A stretch of DNA of 42,780 nt from Spirochaetia bacterium (GTDB taxonomy: Bacteria > Spirochaetota > Spirochaetia > B11-G9): positions 1 to 42,780 of the forward strand of contig JAQIBN010000035.1 of assembly GCA_027859095.1 (NCBI GenBank). The letters are read 5' to 3'. The position numbers and the translations under genes were made by a program. This document shows positions 1-9,591 of the stretch, one piece after another. Under the pieces are notes generated by a model. That model did not search any database, was not told the DNA's origin, and worked only from the letters and a program-made list of their open reading frames with translations. Positions within the stretch are counted from its first letter, which is position 1, and every line of letters starts with the position of its first letter.

Positions 1-200
1 GAATCAGCCCTAACAGGCTGCTGCCGGTAAGGGCAGCTATTAGCAAATAGGTACTTACTTTGCAGGATAAAAATATGTACAAATATACCTCTGCAATAGG
101 AAGTATTGAGATGAGCATAACTAAAATTAATAATTTAAGAATAAATCCTGTATCAAAAAAACGAATAAGTGTTCTGATTTCAAACATAAGAGGAAAGATA

Positions 201-1355
201 TCATATGCATGTGGAGTCTGCAACCATTCGAATGTATTTGACCAAAAATTCTGATGGGAATATATATGCTGCCTCCTCATCTGTTATCCTAAAATCAGGG
301 TTGTGAAATTTCCCATTTGCACCGGGAAGGCCAAGCATAACAGTAGGTTTCATTTGAGAAATATTTCCAACATCTGAAGAAGCTGAAGAATATTGTTCCT
401 CAATAAATTCAATATTCATATTTTTTGCAGTTTCTTTTATTAGTTTATGGAGAGGGAGATCTGCTTTAAAAGGCTGGTAACCATCCAGTATTGAAACTTC
501 AACCTTTGCTCCAATTGCTGAAGCACACCCCTTTGATGCTTTTTCAAGTTGTTTTACAACTTTATTTACAGATTCAAGATCTGCTGCTCTGACATATGTT
601 TCTACTGTTACATGTTCCGGTATTAGATTGACTGATTGATTACTGTCTAGTTTTAGTATTGGATGAATACGAATATGCTTCTGTTCCTTAAAACTTTCTC
701 TTAAAAAGGCACAGGCCTGCAGAAACAAAGATGCTGCGTTTTGGGCATTTAACCCCAGATGCGGTGCTGCACCAGCATGAGAGGCTTTTCCTATGAAGGA
801 AAAATTCATTACTGTAAAGCCTGACATATTTAAAACACTGCTTATATATAGTTTACTTTTAAAAGCAGCGGAATGGGTGGATATTACAAATTTAGGTGAA
901 TCAAAAAATCCTCTTGTAATTAATTCAAGCTTTCCGCTCATGACTGATATTTGTTTCGCATCTATCAATAGGTTTCTTTTTTCAAAATCAATATATTCTT
1001 CTGCCGGTATGGCAATAAAAGCAACATATTTAAGGAGTTCGGGATTGTTCTTCTTCAATAGATGAGCTGTTCCATAAAGGGCTGTCATCTGTACATGGTG
1101 CCCACAAGAGTGAATATATCTATTTTCAGGATCGCCGGGAAGAGGCAATGCATCCATATCAGAGATTAGAGCGATGGGCTTTGACTTATAGTTAGCATCT
1201 ATTGTCGCAATAAATCCAGGTATATTTTCAAATGTTTGTATATGAAACCCCATACTGCTGAACTTATTGCTTAAGATTTTATGAGTGTTATTTTCAAAGA
1301 AACCAGGTTCTGCATTTTTCCACAACAATTTACCCAGTGATTTTAATTCTTTCAT
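201..1355 (-). CDS. M20 family metallopeptidase/amidohydrolase (AbgB/hippurate-hydrolase-like)
   Basis: 384 aa ORF; SDMDALPLPG, HSCGHHVQMTALYGTA and GKASHAGAAPHLGLNA motifs typical of M20D amidohydrolases. Confidence 0.85.
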   Translation of the reverse strand: MKELKSLGKLLWKNAEPGFFENNTHKILSNKFSSMGFHIQTFENIPGFIATIDANYKSKPIALISDMDALPLPGDPENRYIHSCGHHVQMTALYGTAHLLKKNNPELLKYVAFIAIPAEEYIDFEKRNLLIDAKQISVMSGKLELITRGFFDSPKFVISTHSAAFKSKLYISSVLNMSGFTVMNFSFIGKASHAGAAPHLGLNAQNAASLFLQACAFLRESFKEQKHIRIHPILKLDSNQSVNLIPEHVTVETYVRAADLESVNKVVKQLEKASKGCASAIGAKVEVSILDGYQPFKADLPLHKLIKETAKNMNIEFIEEQYSSASSDVGNISQMKPTVMLGLPGANGKFHNPDFRITDEEAAYIFPSEFLVKYIRMVADSTCI

Positions 1356-1482
1356 TCCATTCCCTCAGGCTTTTAACTAAAAATAGCATGTTTTAGATAA
1401 TTTTGTCTGGGAAAACCCTTTACCTGTCGAATAATTAGTTTAAAATGATCAAAATAATTAATTATTTCGAAAAGGATTTCTA

Positions 1483-2391
1483 ATGAAAAATATTTTTATA
1501 GATTCAGATTGTGGTATCGATGATGCAACAGCAATAATGATTGCTCTTGCCAGTCCGGATATAAACATTGTTGGAATTAGTGCTGTTGCTGGAAATGCTG
1601 GTCTGGATCATGTTGTTAATAATATAACAGGTATACTGGCATATTTTGGGAGAGAGGATATTCCTGTTTATCAGGGAGCGAGTACGTCTTTGCTTGGGAT
1701 GCGAATTCATGCTGAAGGTGTTCATGGTTCAAATGGCCTGGGAGATGTAGAACTTCCTGAAAATTCTAAAATAGTCGAGACTTTAATGGCACCTGATGGT
1801 TTGTGTAAAGCTGCTAAAGAAAACCCTGGTTTGACCCTTGTTACACTGGGTCCTTTAACCAATATTGCTATAAGTATAAATTTATTTCCGGAACTAAAAA
1901 ATCTAATAAAAGAGATTGTTATAATGGGTGGTGCTCTTGAAAAGGGGAATATCACAAAATTTGCTGAGTTTAATTTTGCAGCAGATCCCGAATCTGTTCA
2001 GTTTGTTTTTGATGCCGGAATCCCTTTAACCATTGTGCCCTGGGATGTAGCTGTTGCAGCAATGTATACTGAAGAAGAGTTGGTTGATCTTGGGTTGAAA
2101 GAATCCAGGGCAGGTAAACTTCTTCTTGATATGCAGAAGGTTCCTCTCGATTTTCTTGAACAAGTATTTGGTTTTCGGGGTGTAGGGTTCCCTGATCCTC
2201 TGACTATGGCTTATGTTGTTGATGAATCTATTGTTTCCAGGAAAATTAAAGGGAATTTAAAGATGGAATTGAGTTTTAATACTATGAGAGGGGCATCTGT
2301 TCCCTGTGAGGGATTAGAGATGGATATTATTCTTGAGATTAAAAAAGAAAAATTTAATCCTATACTTTTAAAGATAAAGGCATTAAAATAA
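1483..2391 (+). CDS. Nucleoside hydrolase (inosine-uridine preferring family)
   Basis: 302 aa; N-terminal FIDSDCGIDDATAIMIAL Asp-rich Ca-binding motif, LVTLGPLTNIA and EFNFAADPESVQ motifs of the IUNH family. Confidence 0.92.
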   Translation: MKNIFIDSDCGIDDATAIMIALASPDINIVGISAVAGNAGLDHVVNNITGILAYFGREDIPVYQGASTSLLGMRIHAEGVHGSNGLGDVELPENSKIVETLMAPDGLCKAAKENPGLTLVTLGPLTNIAISINLFPELKNLIKEIVIMGGALEKGNITKFAEFNFAADPESVQFVFDAGIPLTIVPWDVAVAAMYTEEELVDLGLKESRAGKLLLDMQKVPLDFLEQVFGFRGVGFPDPLTMAYVVDESIVSRKIKGNLKMELSFNTMRGASVPCEGLEMDIILEIKKEKFNPILLKIKALK

Positions 2392-2420
2392 AGATTCTCA
2401 AAAAAAATGGAGGTTCTTAA

Positions 2421-3491
2421 ATGAACAAATTAGGAAAAATTCTCATTATGAGTATTGTAATTCTTATGGTTATCTCAACTATGGGAGTTTTCGCTGGTGG
2501 TGAAAAAGAAGCTGCTGGTGATGATAAGGTAAAAGTAGTTCTGTATGTAAATGGAACACTTGGAGATAAATCTTACTTTGACTCTGCTGCCCGTGGTATT
2601 GATAAGGCCGTAAAAGAGTTAGGTATTTTTGGAAAAGTTGTTGAGGGTGGATATGATCCGGCAAGATGGGAACCGGATATCCTACAGTTAGCTGAAGGTG
2701 ACTGGGATATTATTATTGCTGGTTCATGGCAGTTACAGGAATATCTTGAAAAAATAGCACCTAATCATCAGGATAAGAACTTTTTTACTTATGATACTTC
2801 TGTAACCTATGCAAATGGTGGATTGGATAATGTTTATTCTATGCTCTATAGCCAGAATGAAGCTTCATTTTTAACAGGTGCTCTTGCAGCTATGATTACT
2901 TCTTCAGATCTACCCCTTGCTAATAGCGAAAAGGTAGTAGGTTTTCTAGGTGGTATGGACATCACTGTAATTAATGATTTTAAAGTAGGTTTTGAAGAGG
3001 GTGTTGCATATATTGATCCTGATGTAAAAATACTTGTTGCATATGCTGGAGCTTTCAGTGATCCTGCAAAAGGAAAAGAGCTTACTCTTGCAATGTTTGA
3101 TCAGGGTGCAGATATAACATTTAATGTTGCCGGTGAAACAGGTTTAGGTGGTATTGATGCTGCAAAAGACAGATCCTTATATACTCTTGGTGTAGATTCA
3201 GACCAGTATCTTCTTTTTGCAGAAACTGATCCTAAAAAAGCATCTTTTATTGTATCTTCCATGATGAAGAATGTTGACTTTACTATTTTTAGAGCTATTG
3301 AAAAGCATATAGCTGGTACTCTTAAATATGGTGAAGCAGAAGTATTGGGAATAGAGAAAGGTGGTGTAGGCCTTGCTGATAACGAAAACTATAAGAAACT
3401 TGTACCTTCATCTATGAGAGATAAGATAGACGAAATTTCTAAAATGATTGTTAGTGGTGAAATTAAGGTTGGAACTGCTTTCGGTCAGTAA
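2421..3491 (+). CDS. BMP-family ABC transporter substrate-binding protein (copy 1)
   Basis: 356 aa; signal peptide ending VFAGGEKEAA; BMP/PnrA-like layout; followed in operon by nucleoside-type ABC ATPase and two permeases. Confidence 0.88.
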   Translation: MNKLGKILIMSIVILMVISTMGVFAGGEKEAAGDDKVKVVLYVNGTLGDKSYFDSAARGIDKAVKELGIFGKVVEGGYDPARWEPDILQLAEGDWDIIIAGSWQLQEYLEKIAPNHQDKNFFTYDTSVTYANGGLDNVYSMLYSQNEASFLTGALAAMITSSDLPLANSEKVVGFLGGMDITVINDFKVGFEEGVAYIDPDVKILVAYAGAFSDPAKGKELTLAMFDQGADITFNVAGETGLGGIDAAKDRSLYTLGVDSDQYLLFAETDPKKASFIVSSMMKNVDFTIFRAIEKHIAGTLKYGEAEVLGIEKGGVGLADNENYKKLVPSSMRDKIDEISKMIVSGEIKVGTAFGQ

Positions 3492-3508
3492 ACTGTATTT
3501 TATTACTT

Positions 3509-3535
3509 GGCCATAATTTCTCATGGCCTTCTTTT
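3509..3535 (+). terminator. Stem-loop with T-rich tail downstream of binding protein copy 1
   Basis: GGCCAT-aatttctc-ATGGCC followed by TTCTTTT. Confidence 0.6.
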
Positions 3536-3539
3536 CTAA

Positions 3540-3571
3540 TATGTAAGGGTTGATAAATCGGCCCTTACATA
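3540..3571. repeat. Perfect 10-bp inverted repeat TATGTAAGGG...CCCTTACATA
   Basis: TATGTAAGGG (3540-3549), 12-nt loop, CCCTTACATA (3562-3571). Confidence 0.75.
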
Positions 3572-3620
3572 GATTTATATAGTAATACTATTTTCTCTAT
3601 GTTTAAAAAGGATTTATTCT

Positions 3621-4769
3621 ATGAAACACTACCCCGACTGGAACACCACAACAGCTGAAGAATCAAAACAATGGTTTGTGGATAAATTTTGTTCTCCGAA
3701 TAATGCACCAATATCTCCCAGGGACAGGGTTGTAAAAACTCTGAAAAATGAAGCTCCTGACAGAGTCCCTTTTGACTTTTGGGGTGTTCCTGAAACATGG
3801 GATTCTTTAAAGTCCTTTTTAAAAATAGATGATAACAATGAGCTTATGGAGACTCTTGGCGTCGATTGCAGAGTTATTACACCCAATTATATTGGCCCTG
3901 AGCCTGAAGTTTTGGATGATGGCAGCTTTTATAATATTTGGGGTTCAGTTAGAAAAATAGTAAAAAATGGAAGTTCCAGTTATGAAGAGTATGCTGCATA
4001 TCCTCTGGCAGATTTTCAGACACCTTCAGAAGTGGAGCAATGGGATAAATGGCCGAAAAGTTCAATGTGGGATTGGGATTCCTTTATTACAAAAGTTGAA
4101 AAAGCCAATAATAAAGCTCCTTATCATATTAGATACGATATTGGTGGTATATTTGAATCTGCCTGGGGGCTATATGGTCTGGATAAATTCTTAATAGGTT
4201 TTTATGAAAATCCTGATCTGGTTTGTTCAATGATGGAATGTTATACGGACATTTTTATAAGTAATTTTCGTTCATTAATGAGCAAAGCAGAGCATTTGGT
4301 TGATATGGTTTATACATACGATGATGTTGCAACTCAGGATAGTCTTATGATTTCGCCGGATATGTGGCGTCAGTATATTCTTCCTTTTCATCAAAAACTT
4401 AATAAAGTTGTAAGGGAATATGACGTGAAGCTGATGTATCATTCCTGTGGAGCTGTTCGTCCTCTCATCCCTGCATTTATAGAAGAGCTGGATATTGATG
4501 TTTTAAATCCTCTTCAACCCAGGGCGAAAGGGATGGATATGGCTTTTATAAAAAATACCTATGGTGATAGATTGAGCTTTCATGGTGGTGTTGATCTTCA
4601 AAAAACACTTCCTTTTGGAAGTGTGGAAGATGTAAAGGATGAAGTTACAAATCTCTGTCACACTCTGGGAAAAGATGGTGGCTATATCTGTACTTCGGCA
4701 CATTATATTCAGGGAGATGTCCCTGTACGTAATATCCTTGCTCTCTATGGTCAGGACAGAATGTTTTAA
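3621..4769 (+). CDS. Uroporphyrinogen decarboxylase (URO-D) superfamily protein, MtaA/CmuA-like putative Zn-dependent methyltransferase
   Basis: 382 aa; RDRVVKTLKNEAPDRVPFDFWG start, MYHSCGAVRPLIPAFIEELDIDVLNPLQPRAKGMD and GGYICTSAHYIQGDVPVRNI blocks; H-x-C...C pattern (His274, Cys276, Cys357). Confidence 0.82.
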   Translation: MKHYPDWNTTTAEESKQWFVDKFCSPNNAPISPRDRVVKTLKNEAPDRVPFDFWGVPETWDSLKSFLKIDDNNELMETLGVDCRVITPNYIGPEPEVLDDGSFYNIWGSVRKIVKNGSSSYEEYAAYPLADFQTPSEVEQWDKWPKSSMWDWDSFITKVEKANNKAPYHIRYDIGGIFESAWGLYGLDKFLIGFYENPDLVCSMMECYTDIFISNFRSLMSKAEHLVDMVYTYDDVATQDSLMISPDMWRQYILPFHQKLNKVVREYDVKLMYHSCGAVRPLIPAFIEELDIDVLNPLQPRAKGMDMAFIKNTYGDRLSFHGGVDLQKTLPFGSVEDVKDEVTNLCHTLGKDGGYICTSAHYIQGDVPVRNILALYGQDRMF

Positions 4770-4849
4770 AAGAAGTAAATAATTCTATACTTAATTTTGT
4801 AAACAGATTAGAATAAACTGTCTAAATATATTTTTATGGAGGTTCTTAA

Positions 4850-5920
4850 ATGAACAAGTTTAAAAGAGTTCTTATTTTAAGTGTTATAACACTTATGGTT
4901 CTTTCAACCATGAGCGTATTCGCTGGTGGTGATAAAGAAGCTGCTGACGAAAGTAAAGTAAAGGTTGTTCTCTATGTAAATGGAACACTTGGTGACAAAT
5001 CTTTTTTTGATTCTGCGGCACGTGGTATAGACCAGGCTGTAAAAGAGTTAGGTATTGTTGGAAAAGTTGTTGAAGGTGGATATGATCCTGCCAGATGGGA
5101 ACCGGACATTCTTCAGCTTGCTGAAGGCGATTGGGACATTGTTATAATTGGTACATGGCAGTTACAGGAATATCTTGAAAAAATAGCTCCGAATCACCCG
5201 GAGAAAAAGTTTTTTACCTATGATACAACTGCAAACTATGAAAATGGCAATTTGGGAAATGTTTATTCAATTCTTTACAGCCAGAATGAAGCTTCTTTCT
5301 TGGCAGGAGCTCTTGCAGCAATGATCACTACTTCAGATCTTCCTCAGGCTAATTCTGATAAGGTTATTGGTTTTCTTGGAGGTATGGATATACCTGTAAT
5401 CAATGACTTTAAAGTTGGTTTTGAAGAAGGAGCAGCTTATATAGATCCTGCAATAAAAGTACTTGTTACTTATGCTGGTGCATTCAGTGATCCTGCAAAG
5501 GGAAAGGAACTTTCTTTAGCTATGTTTGATCAAGGTGCAGATATTTCATTCAATGTTGCTGGTGAAACAGGACTTGGTGGTATTGATGCTGCAAAAGAAA
5601 AAGGTAAATATACTCTGGGTGTAGATTCAGATCAGTACCTTCTTTTTGCTGATACTGATGCTGAAAAAGCTGCAAATATTGTAACTTCAATGATGAAGAA
5701 CGTTGACTTTTCAATTTATAGAGCTATTGAAATGCATATTGCGGGTACTCTTAAATATGGAGAAGCGGAAATTCTTGATATTGAAAAAGGTGGTGTAGGC
5801 CTTGCTGATAACGAAAATTATCAGAAAGTTACTACAGCAGAGATGAGAGCCGAAATTGAAGAAATTGCCAGGAAAATTACAAGTGGTGAAATCAAAGTTG
5901 GAACTGCATTCGGTCAATAA
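4850..5920 (+). CDS. BMP-family ABC transporter substrate-binding protein (copy 2)
   Basis: 356 aa, aligns without gaps to the 2421..3491 product at roughly 80% identity by eye; same leader ATGGAGGTTCTTAAATGAACAA. Confidence 0.88.
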   Translation: MNKFKRVLILSVITLMVLSTMSVFAGGDKEAADESKVKVVLYVNGTLGDKSFFDSAARGIDQAVKELGIVGKVVEGGYDPARWEPDILQLAEGDWDIVIIGTWQLQEYLEKIAPNHPEKKFFTYDTTANYENGNLGNVYSILYSQNEASFLAGALAAMITTSDLPQANSDKVIGFLGGMDIPVINDFKVGFEEGAAYIDPAIKVLVTYAGAFSDPAKGKELSLAMFDQGADISFNVAGETGLGGIDAAKEKGKYTLGVDSDQYLLFADTDAEKAANIVTSMMKNVDFSIYRAIEMHIAGTLKYGEAEILDIEKGGVGLADNENYQKVTTAEMRAEIEEIARKITSGEIKVGTAFGQ

Positions 5921-5940
5921 ATAAATCAATTTTTATATTT

Positions 5941-5968
5941 GTAGGGGCACGGGTTCTCGTGTTCCTAC
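5941..5968. repeat. Stem-loop GTAGGGGCACG...CGTGTTCCTAC between binding protein copy 2 and the ATPase
   Basis: 11-pair stem including two G-U pairs, 6-nt loop. Confidence 0.6.
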
Positions 5969-6007
5969 GATTATACGTTTTAATATCATGTAAAATTCGA
6001 GGAACGA

Positions 6008-7555
6008 ATGGAAAATATTCTTCAGGTAAAGAACATCACCATGGTTTATCCTACTGGTGTTATAGCTAACAAAGATGTAAGTATGGATGTTAAAAAAAAT
6101 AGTATCCATGCAATTGTTGGAGAGAATGGAGCCGGAAAATCTACCCTCATGAATGTTATATTTGGCAAGATTCACCCTCAGGAAGGTGAGGTTCTTTATA
6201 AGGGTGAAAAAGTGAGTTTTAAGAATCCAAATTATGCCATAAAAGCAGGTATTGGTATGGTTCATCAGCATTTAATGCTGGCTCCAGATTTGACAGTAGC
6301 AGAAAATATGATTCTTGGAATTGAACCCAAAAAAGGTAAAATATTTCTTGATACTGTTAATGCTTTGGAAATTACCAGAGAAGTTTCAAAAAAATATGGG
6401 TTGGATGTTCCTGTCGATAAAAAAATAAAAGATCTTCCTATAGGGGTTCGTCAAAGAGTTGAAATTTTGAAAGCTCTTTTTAGAAATGCAGAACTGCTTA
6501 TTTTGGATGAACCTACTTCAGTACTCACACCCCAGGAAACAGAGATTTTATTTGAAACGCTTATAAACTTAAAGGAAAGTGGAAAAACAATTCTTTTTAT
6601 ATCCCACAAACTCAGTGAGGTTAAACGGCTTGCAGATACTGTCACTGTTATGCGTGATACCAGAGTAATAACTACAAGAGATGCCTCTGATCTTACTGAA
6701 GAAAAAATTGCCCATCTTATGGTTGGAAGAGATATTAATTCTGGCCGTATTGGTGAACCTGAAAATCCAGGGAATATAAGACTTGCTGTAAAAGATCTTT
6801 CCTATGTTGATGATGAAAATGTTCAGATTCTTAAAGATATTAGTTTTGATGTTCGGGCAGGAGAAATTCTTGGTATTGCCGGTGTTGAGGGGAATGGACA
6901 ATCTGAACTTATAAGTATAATAACAGGGCTTCTGAAGCCAGCAGATGGTTCTGTTTCTGTTGATGATAATAATATTATAGGTTTATCACCCCGCCAGATT
7001 CGGGAGCTTAAGGTTTCTCATATTCCGGAAGACAGAATGGAGAATGGAGTTGCTGATATGGCATCTCTTGAAGAAAATTTTATAGTTGACAGGTATTATA
7101 AATCAGAATTTTCTAAAAATGGTAAAATAAACTGGAAATATATAAAGGACTATAGTGTAGATCTTATTAAAAGATTTAATATTCTAACTCAGTCCTCTAA
7201 AACAGCTGCAGGTGCTTTAAGTGGCGGAAATATTCAGAAAGTTGTAGTTGCCAGAGAGTTATCATCTAATCCTGAGCTAATAATTGCTGCTCAACCAACC
7301 AGGGGGGTTGATATTGGTTCTGAAGAACTAATTCATGATCTGTTGAAGAAAGCCAGGGATGATGGTAAAGCTGTTTTTTTAATCTCAGCTGATCTAGATG
7401 AAATCTTGAAACTATCAACCCGGATTATTGTAATATACGATGGACATATAACCAAACAATTTACTGATTGTTCAAATATATCAGGAATGGATCTCGGCCC
7501 TTATATGCTGGGTGTTAAGATGGAGGAGGGCGCAAGTGGAAAAATTCATTCTTAA
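6008..7555 (+). CDS. Nucleoside-type ABC transporter ATP-binding protein (two ATPase domains)
   Basis: 515 aa; Walker A GENGAGKSTLMN, LLILDEPTSVLTP Walker B, GMVHQHLMLAPDLTVAEN, second half LSGGNIQKVVVAREL...QPTRGVDIGS. Confidence 0.95.
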   Translation: MENILQVKNITMVYPTGVIANKDVSMDVKKNSIHAIVGENGAGKSTLMNVIFGKIHPQEGEVLYKGEKVSFKNPNYAIKAGIGMVHQHLMLAPDLTVAENMILGIEPKKGKIFLDTVNALEITREVSKKYGLDVPVDKKIKDLPIGVRQRVEILKALFRNAELLILDEPTSVLTPQETEILFETLINLKESGKTILFISHKLSEVKRLADTVTVMRDTRVITTRDASDLTEEKIAHLMVGRDINSGRIGEPENPGNIRLAVKDLSYVDDENVQILKDISFDVRAGEILGIAGVEGNGQSELISIITGLLKPADGSVSVDDNNIIGLSPRQIRELKVSHIPEDRMENGVADMASLEENFIVDRYYKSEFSKNGKINWKYIKDYSVDLIKRFNILTQSSKTAAGALSGGNIQKVVVARELSSNPELIIAAQPTRGVDIGSEELIHDLLKKARDDGKAVFLISADLDEILKLSTRIIVIYDGHITKQFTDCSNISGMDLGPYMLGVKMEEGASGKIHS

Positions 7556-8615
7556 ATATTTTACTCTTATAAGAACAATAATTGCGATTCTTGTTGGAAT
7601 GATAATAAGTGTTGTACTTATCTACCTAATTAGTGAAATGCCGGCTTACTCTATTAAGCAGTTTTTTTTAGGGCCTGTACTATCTAAAGGAAGATTTGCA
7701 AATGTAATAGAGAATGCTTCTCCTATGATTTTCTGCGGTGTTGCCATTGCCATTGCTTTTCAGGCTAAGCAGTTTAATATTGGCGCGGAAGGAGCTCTTT
7801 TTATAAGTGCTGCTGTAGGAACTGCATTTGCAGTTTCTACAGGAATGCCGACAGTATTACATGTAATAATGGTTTTAGTTGTTGCTGGAGCCACCGGAGC
7901 AATCTGGGGTTTTATTCCTGGTATCTTAAAAGCTAAATGGGGTGCCAGTGAACTTGTTGCCTCATTGATGATGAACTATATAGCATATTATGGAGGACTA
8001 TATCTAATAAATTCCCATTTCAGGGATAAAGATGCAGGGTTCCTTGTTTCTATACGATTACCTGAAACGGCCTGGCTTCCTCAATTTATGCCTGGGACAC
8101 GACTTCATTTGGGTATTTTGTTAGCAGTAATATTTGCATTCCTTGGATACTATTTTCTTTATCATACTACTTCCGGGTATGAAATTCGAACTACTGGGAA
8201 TAATCAGAAGTTTGCAAAGTTCGGTGGTATGAATATTGTTAAAGTTATTGTTCTTGCTCAGGTTTTAAGTGGAATGCTTGCTGGTCTTGGTGGTATGACT
8301 GAAGTAATGGGAATACATAGAAGGTTTAACTGGCAGATGAGTCCGGGATATGGATGGGATGGGGTAATTGTAGCTATAATTGGCCGAAATCATCCATTAC
8401 TTATAATTTTTGCTGCTTTTTTTCTATCGTATATGCGAGTGGGAGGGCAGATTCTTAATCTTATGGCGGACGTTCCATCTGAACTTGTTCTAGTTATTCA
8501 GTCCGTAATTATTATTCTAATTACTGCAGAAGCTTTTCTTTCGACCTGGAAAAATAAAATAACCATTAAAGAAGCAGAAAGAGTGGAGGTGGCAAATGAG
8601 TCCGTTACTCAGTAG
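7536..8615 (+). CDS. Nucleoside ABC transporter permease
   Basis: Hydrophobic BPD_transp_2-type protein (FNIGAEGALFISA, LVASLMMNYIAYY). ORF track starts at GTG 7512, but GTG 7536 follows GGAGGAGGG, so I prefer 7536. Confidence 0.9.
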   Translation: MEKFILKYFTLIRTIIAILVGMIISVVLIYLISEMPAYSIKQFFLGPVLSKGRFANVIENASPMIFCGVAIAIAFQAKQFNIGAEGALFISAAVGTAFAVSTGMPTVLHVIMVLVVAGATGAIWGFIPGILKAKWGASELVASLMMNYIAYYGGLYLINSHFRDKDAGFLVSIRLPETAWLPQFMPGTRLHLGILLAVIFAFLGYYFLYHTTSGYEIRTTGNNQKFAKFGGMNIVKVIVLAQVLSGMLAGLGGMTEVMGIHRRFNWQMSPGYGWDGVIVAIIGRNHPLLIIFAAFFLSYMRVGGQILNLMADVPSELVLVIQSVIIILITAEAFLSTWKNKITIKEAERVEVANESVTQ

Positions 8616-9591
8616 TATTTTTTCAACAGGTTTTGCATTCGCTATTCTAAGGGTAATGACCCCTCTCTTATTTCCTGCTTTAGGTGTTGCAGTTTCTGAA
8701 CTGGCGGGTTCTATAAATATTTCCCTGGAAGGTATTATGCTTATGGCGGCTTTTTTTGGCGTTATAGTAAGTGCTTTTACCGGTAGTCTTTTTCTGGCCT
8801 TAATTGCTGGGATGGCCGCAGGTGTAATGATGGGAGCATTACTTGCTTATTTCCATTTAAAAATGAAAGCTGATATTATAATGGGTGCTATCGCTCTAAA
8901 TATGTTTGCAATGGGAATGACTATATTTCTTCTTTACATCTTTACCGGAGATAAAGGAAGTACCAGTTCCCTGCAGAGTCTTGTATTCCCAAGTATAGAA
9001 ATCCCTCTTTTGAAATCTATTCCAATACTGGGAGAAATTTTTAGTGGTCATAACATATTAACCTATGTAGCTTTACTTGCTGTTCCATTTTTCTATGTAC
9101 TTATGTTTAAAACTCCTCTTGGTCTACGAATAAGGGCCGTTGGGCAAAATCCTCATGCAGCTGAATCCGTTGGTATTAATGTCGATAAAATTAAACTCTA
9201 TGCATTGATGCTGTCAGGTTTTTTCGGTTCATTAGGAGGCCTTTATCTTTCTATGGGATATGTATCCTGGTTCTCCAGAGACATGACTGCCGGTCGTGGA
9301 TTCATCGCTATTGCAGCTGCAACTTTAGGTGGTAATATGCCTTTAGGTGTTCTTCTCTCATCGTTGCTTTTTGGATTTGTTAACTCAATCGCAATATACA
9401 TAGCATCTTTAAATGTACCTTCAGAACTTATTCAGATGATACCTTATCTTGTAACACTCATAGCTCTTGCTGTTTTTGCCATGCGGGCTCAAAGGATAAA
9501 AAATAGGGTTGGAGAAATTCAGGAACATTTTGATGAAGATGCTGTGAAGGCTGTAGTAAAGGATGTTCTGAAAACCGGGGGAGAATCGTGA
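8596..9591 (+). CDS. Nucleoside ABC transporter permease
   Basis: 331 aa, INISLEGIMLMAAFFG, GQNPHAAESVGINV, TAGRGFIAIAAATLGG motifs. Confidence 0.92.
   Translation: MSPLLSSIFSTGFAFAILRVMTPLLFPALGVAVSELAGSINISLEGIMLMAAFFGVIVSAFTGSLFLALIAGMAAGVMMGALLAYFHLKMKADIIMGAIALNMFAMGMTIFLLYIFTGDKGSTSSLQSLVFPSIEIPLLKSIPILGEIFSGHNILTYVALLAVPFFYVLMFKTPLGLRIRAVGQNPHAAESVGINVDKIKLYALMLSGFFGSLGGLYLSMGYVSWFSRDMTAGRGFIAIAAATLGGNMPLGVLLSSLLFGFVNSIAIYIASLNVPSELIQMIPYLVTLIALAVFAMRAQRIKNRVGEIQEHFDEDAVKAVVKDVLKTGGES

Noticed and set aside
1-50. Two small hairpins CAGCCctaacaGGCTG and CTGCCggtaagGGCAG, considered as part of a tRNA or structured RNA
   Set aside because: Too little sequence at the window edge, and no tRNA arm pattern or terminator tail is visible.
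60-254. 64-aa plus-strand ORF at the window start
   Set aside because: Overlaps the end of the M20 gene on the other strand and shows no recognisable motif.
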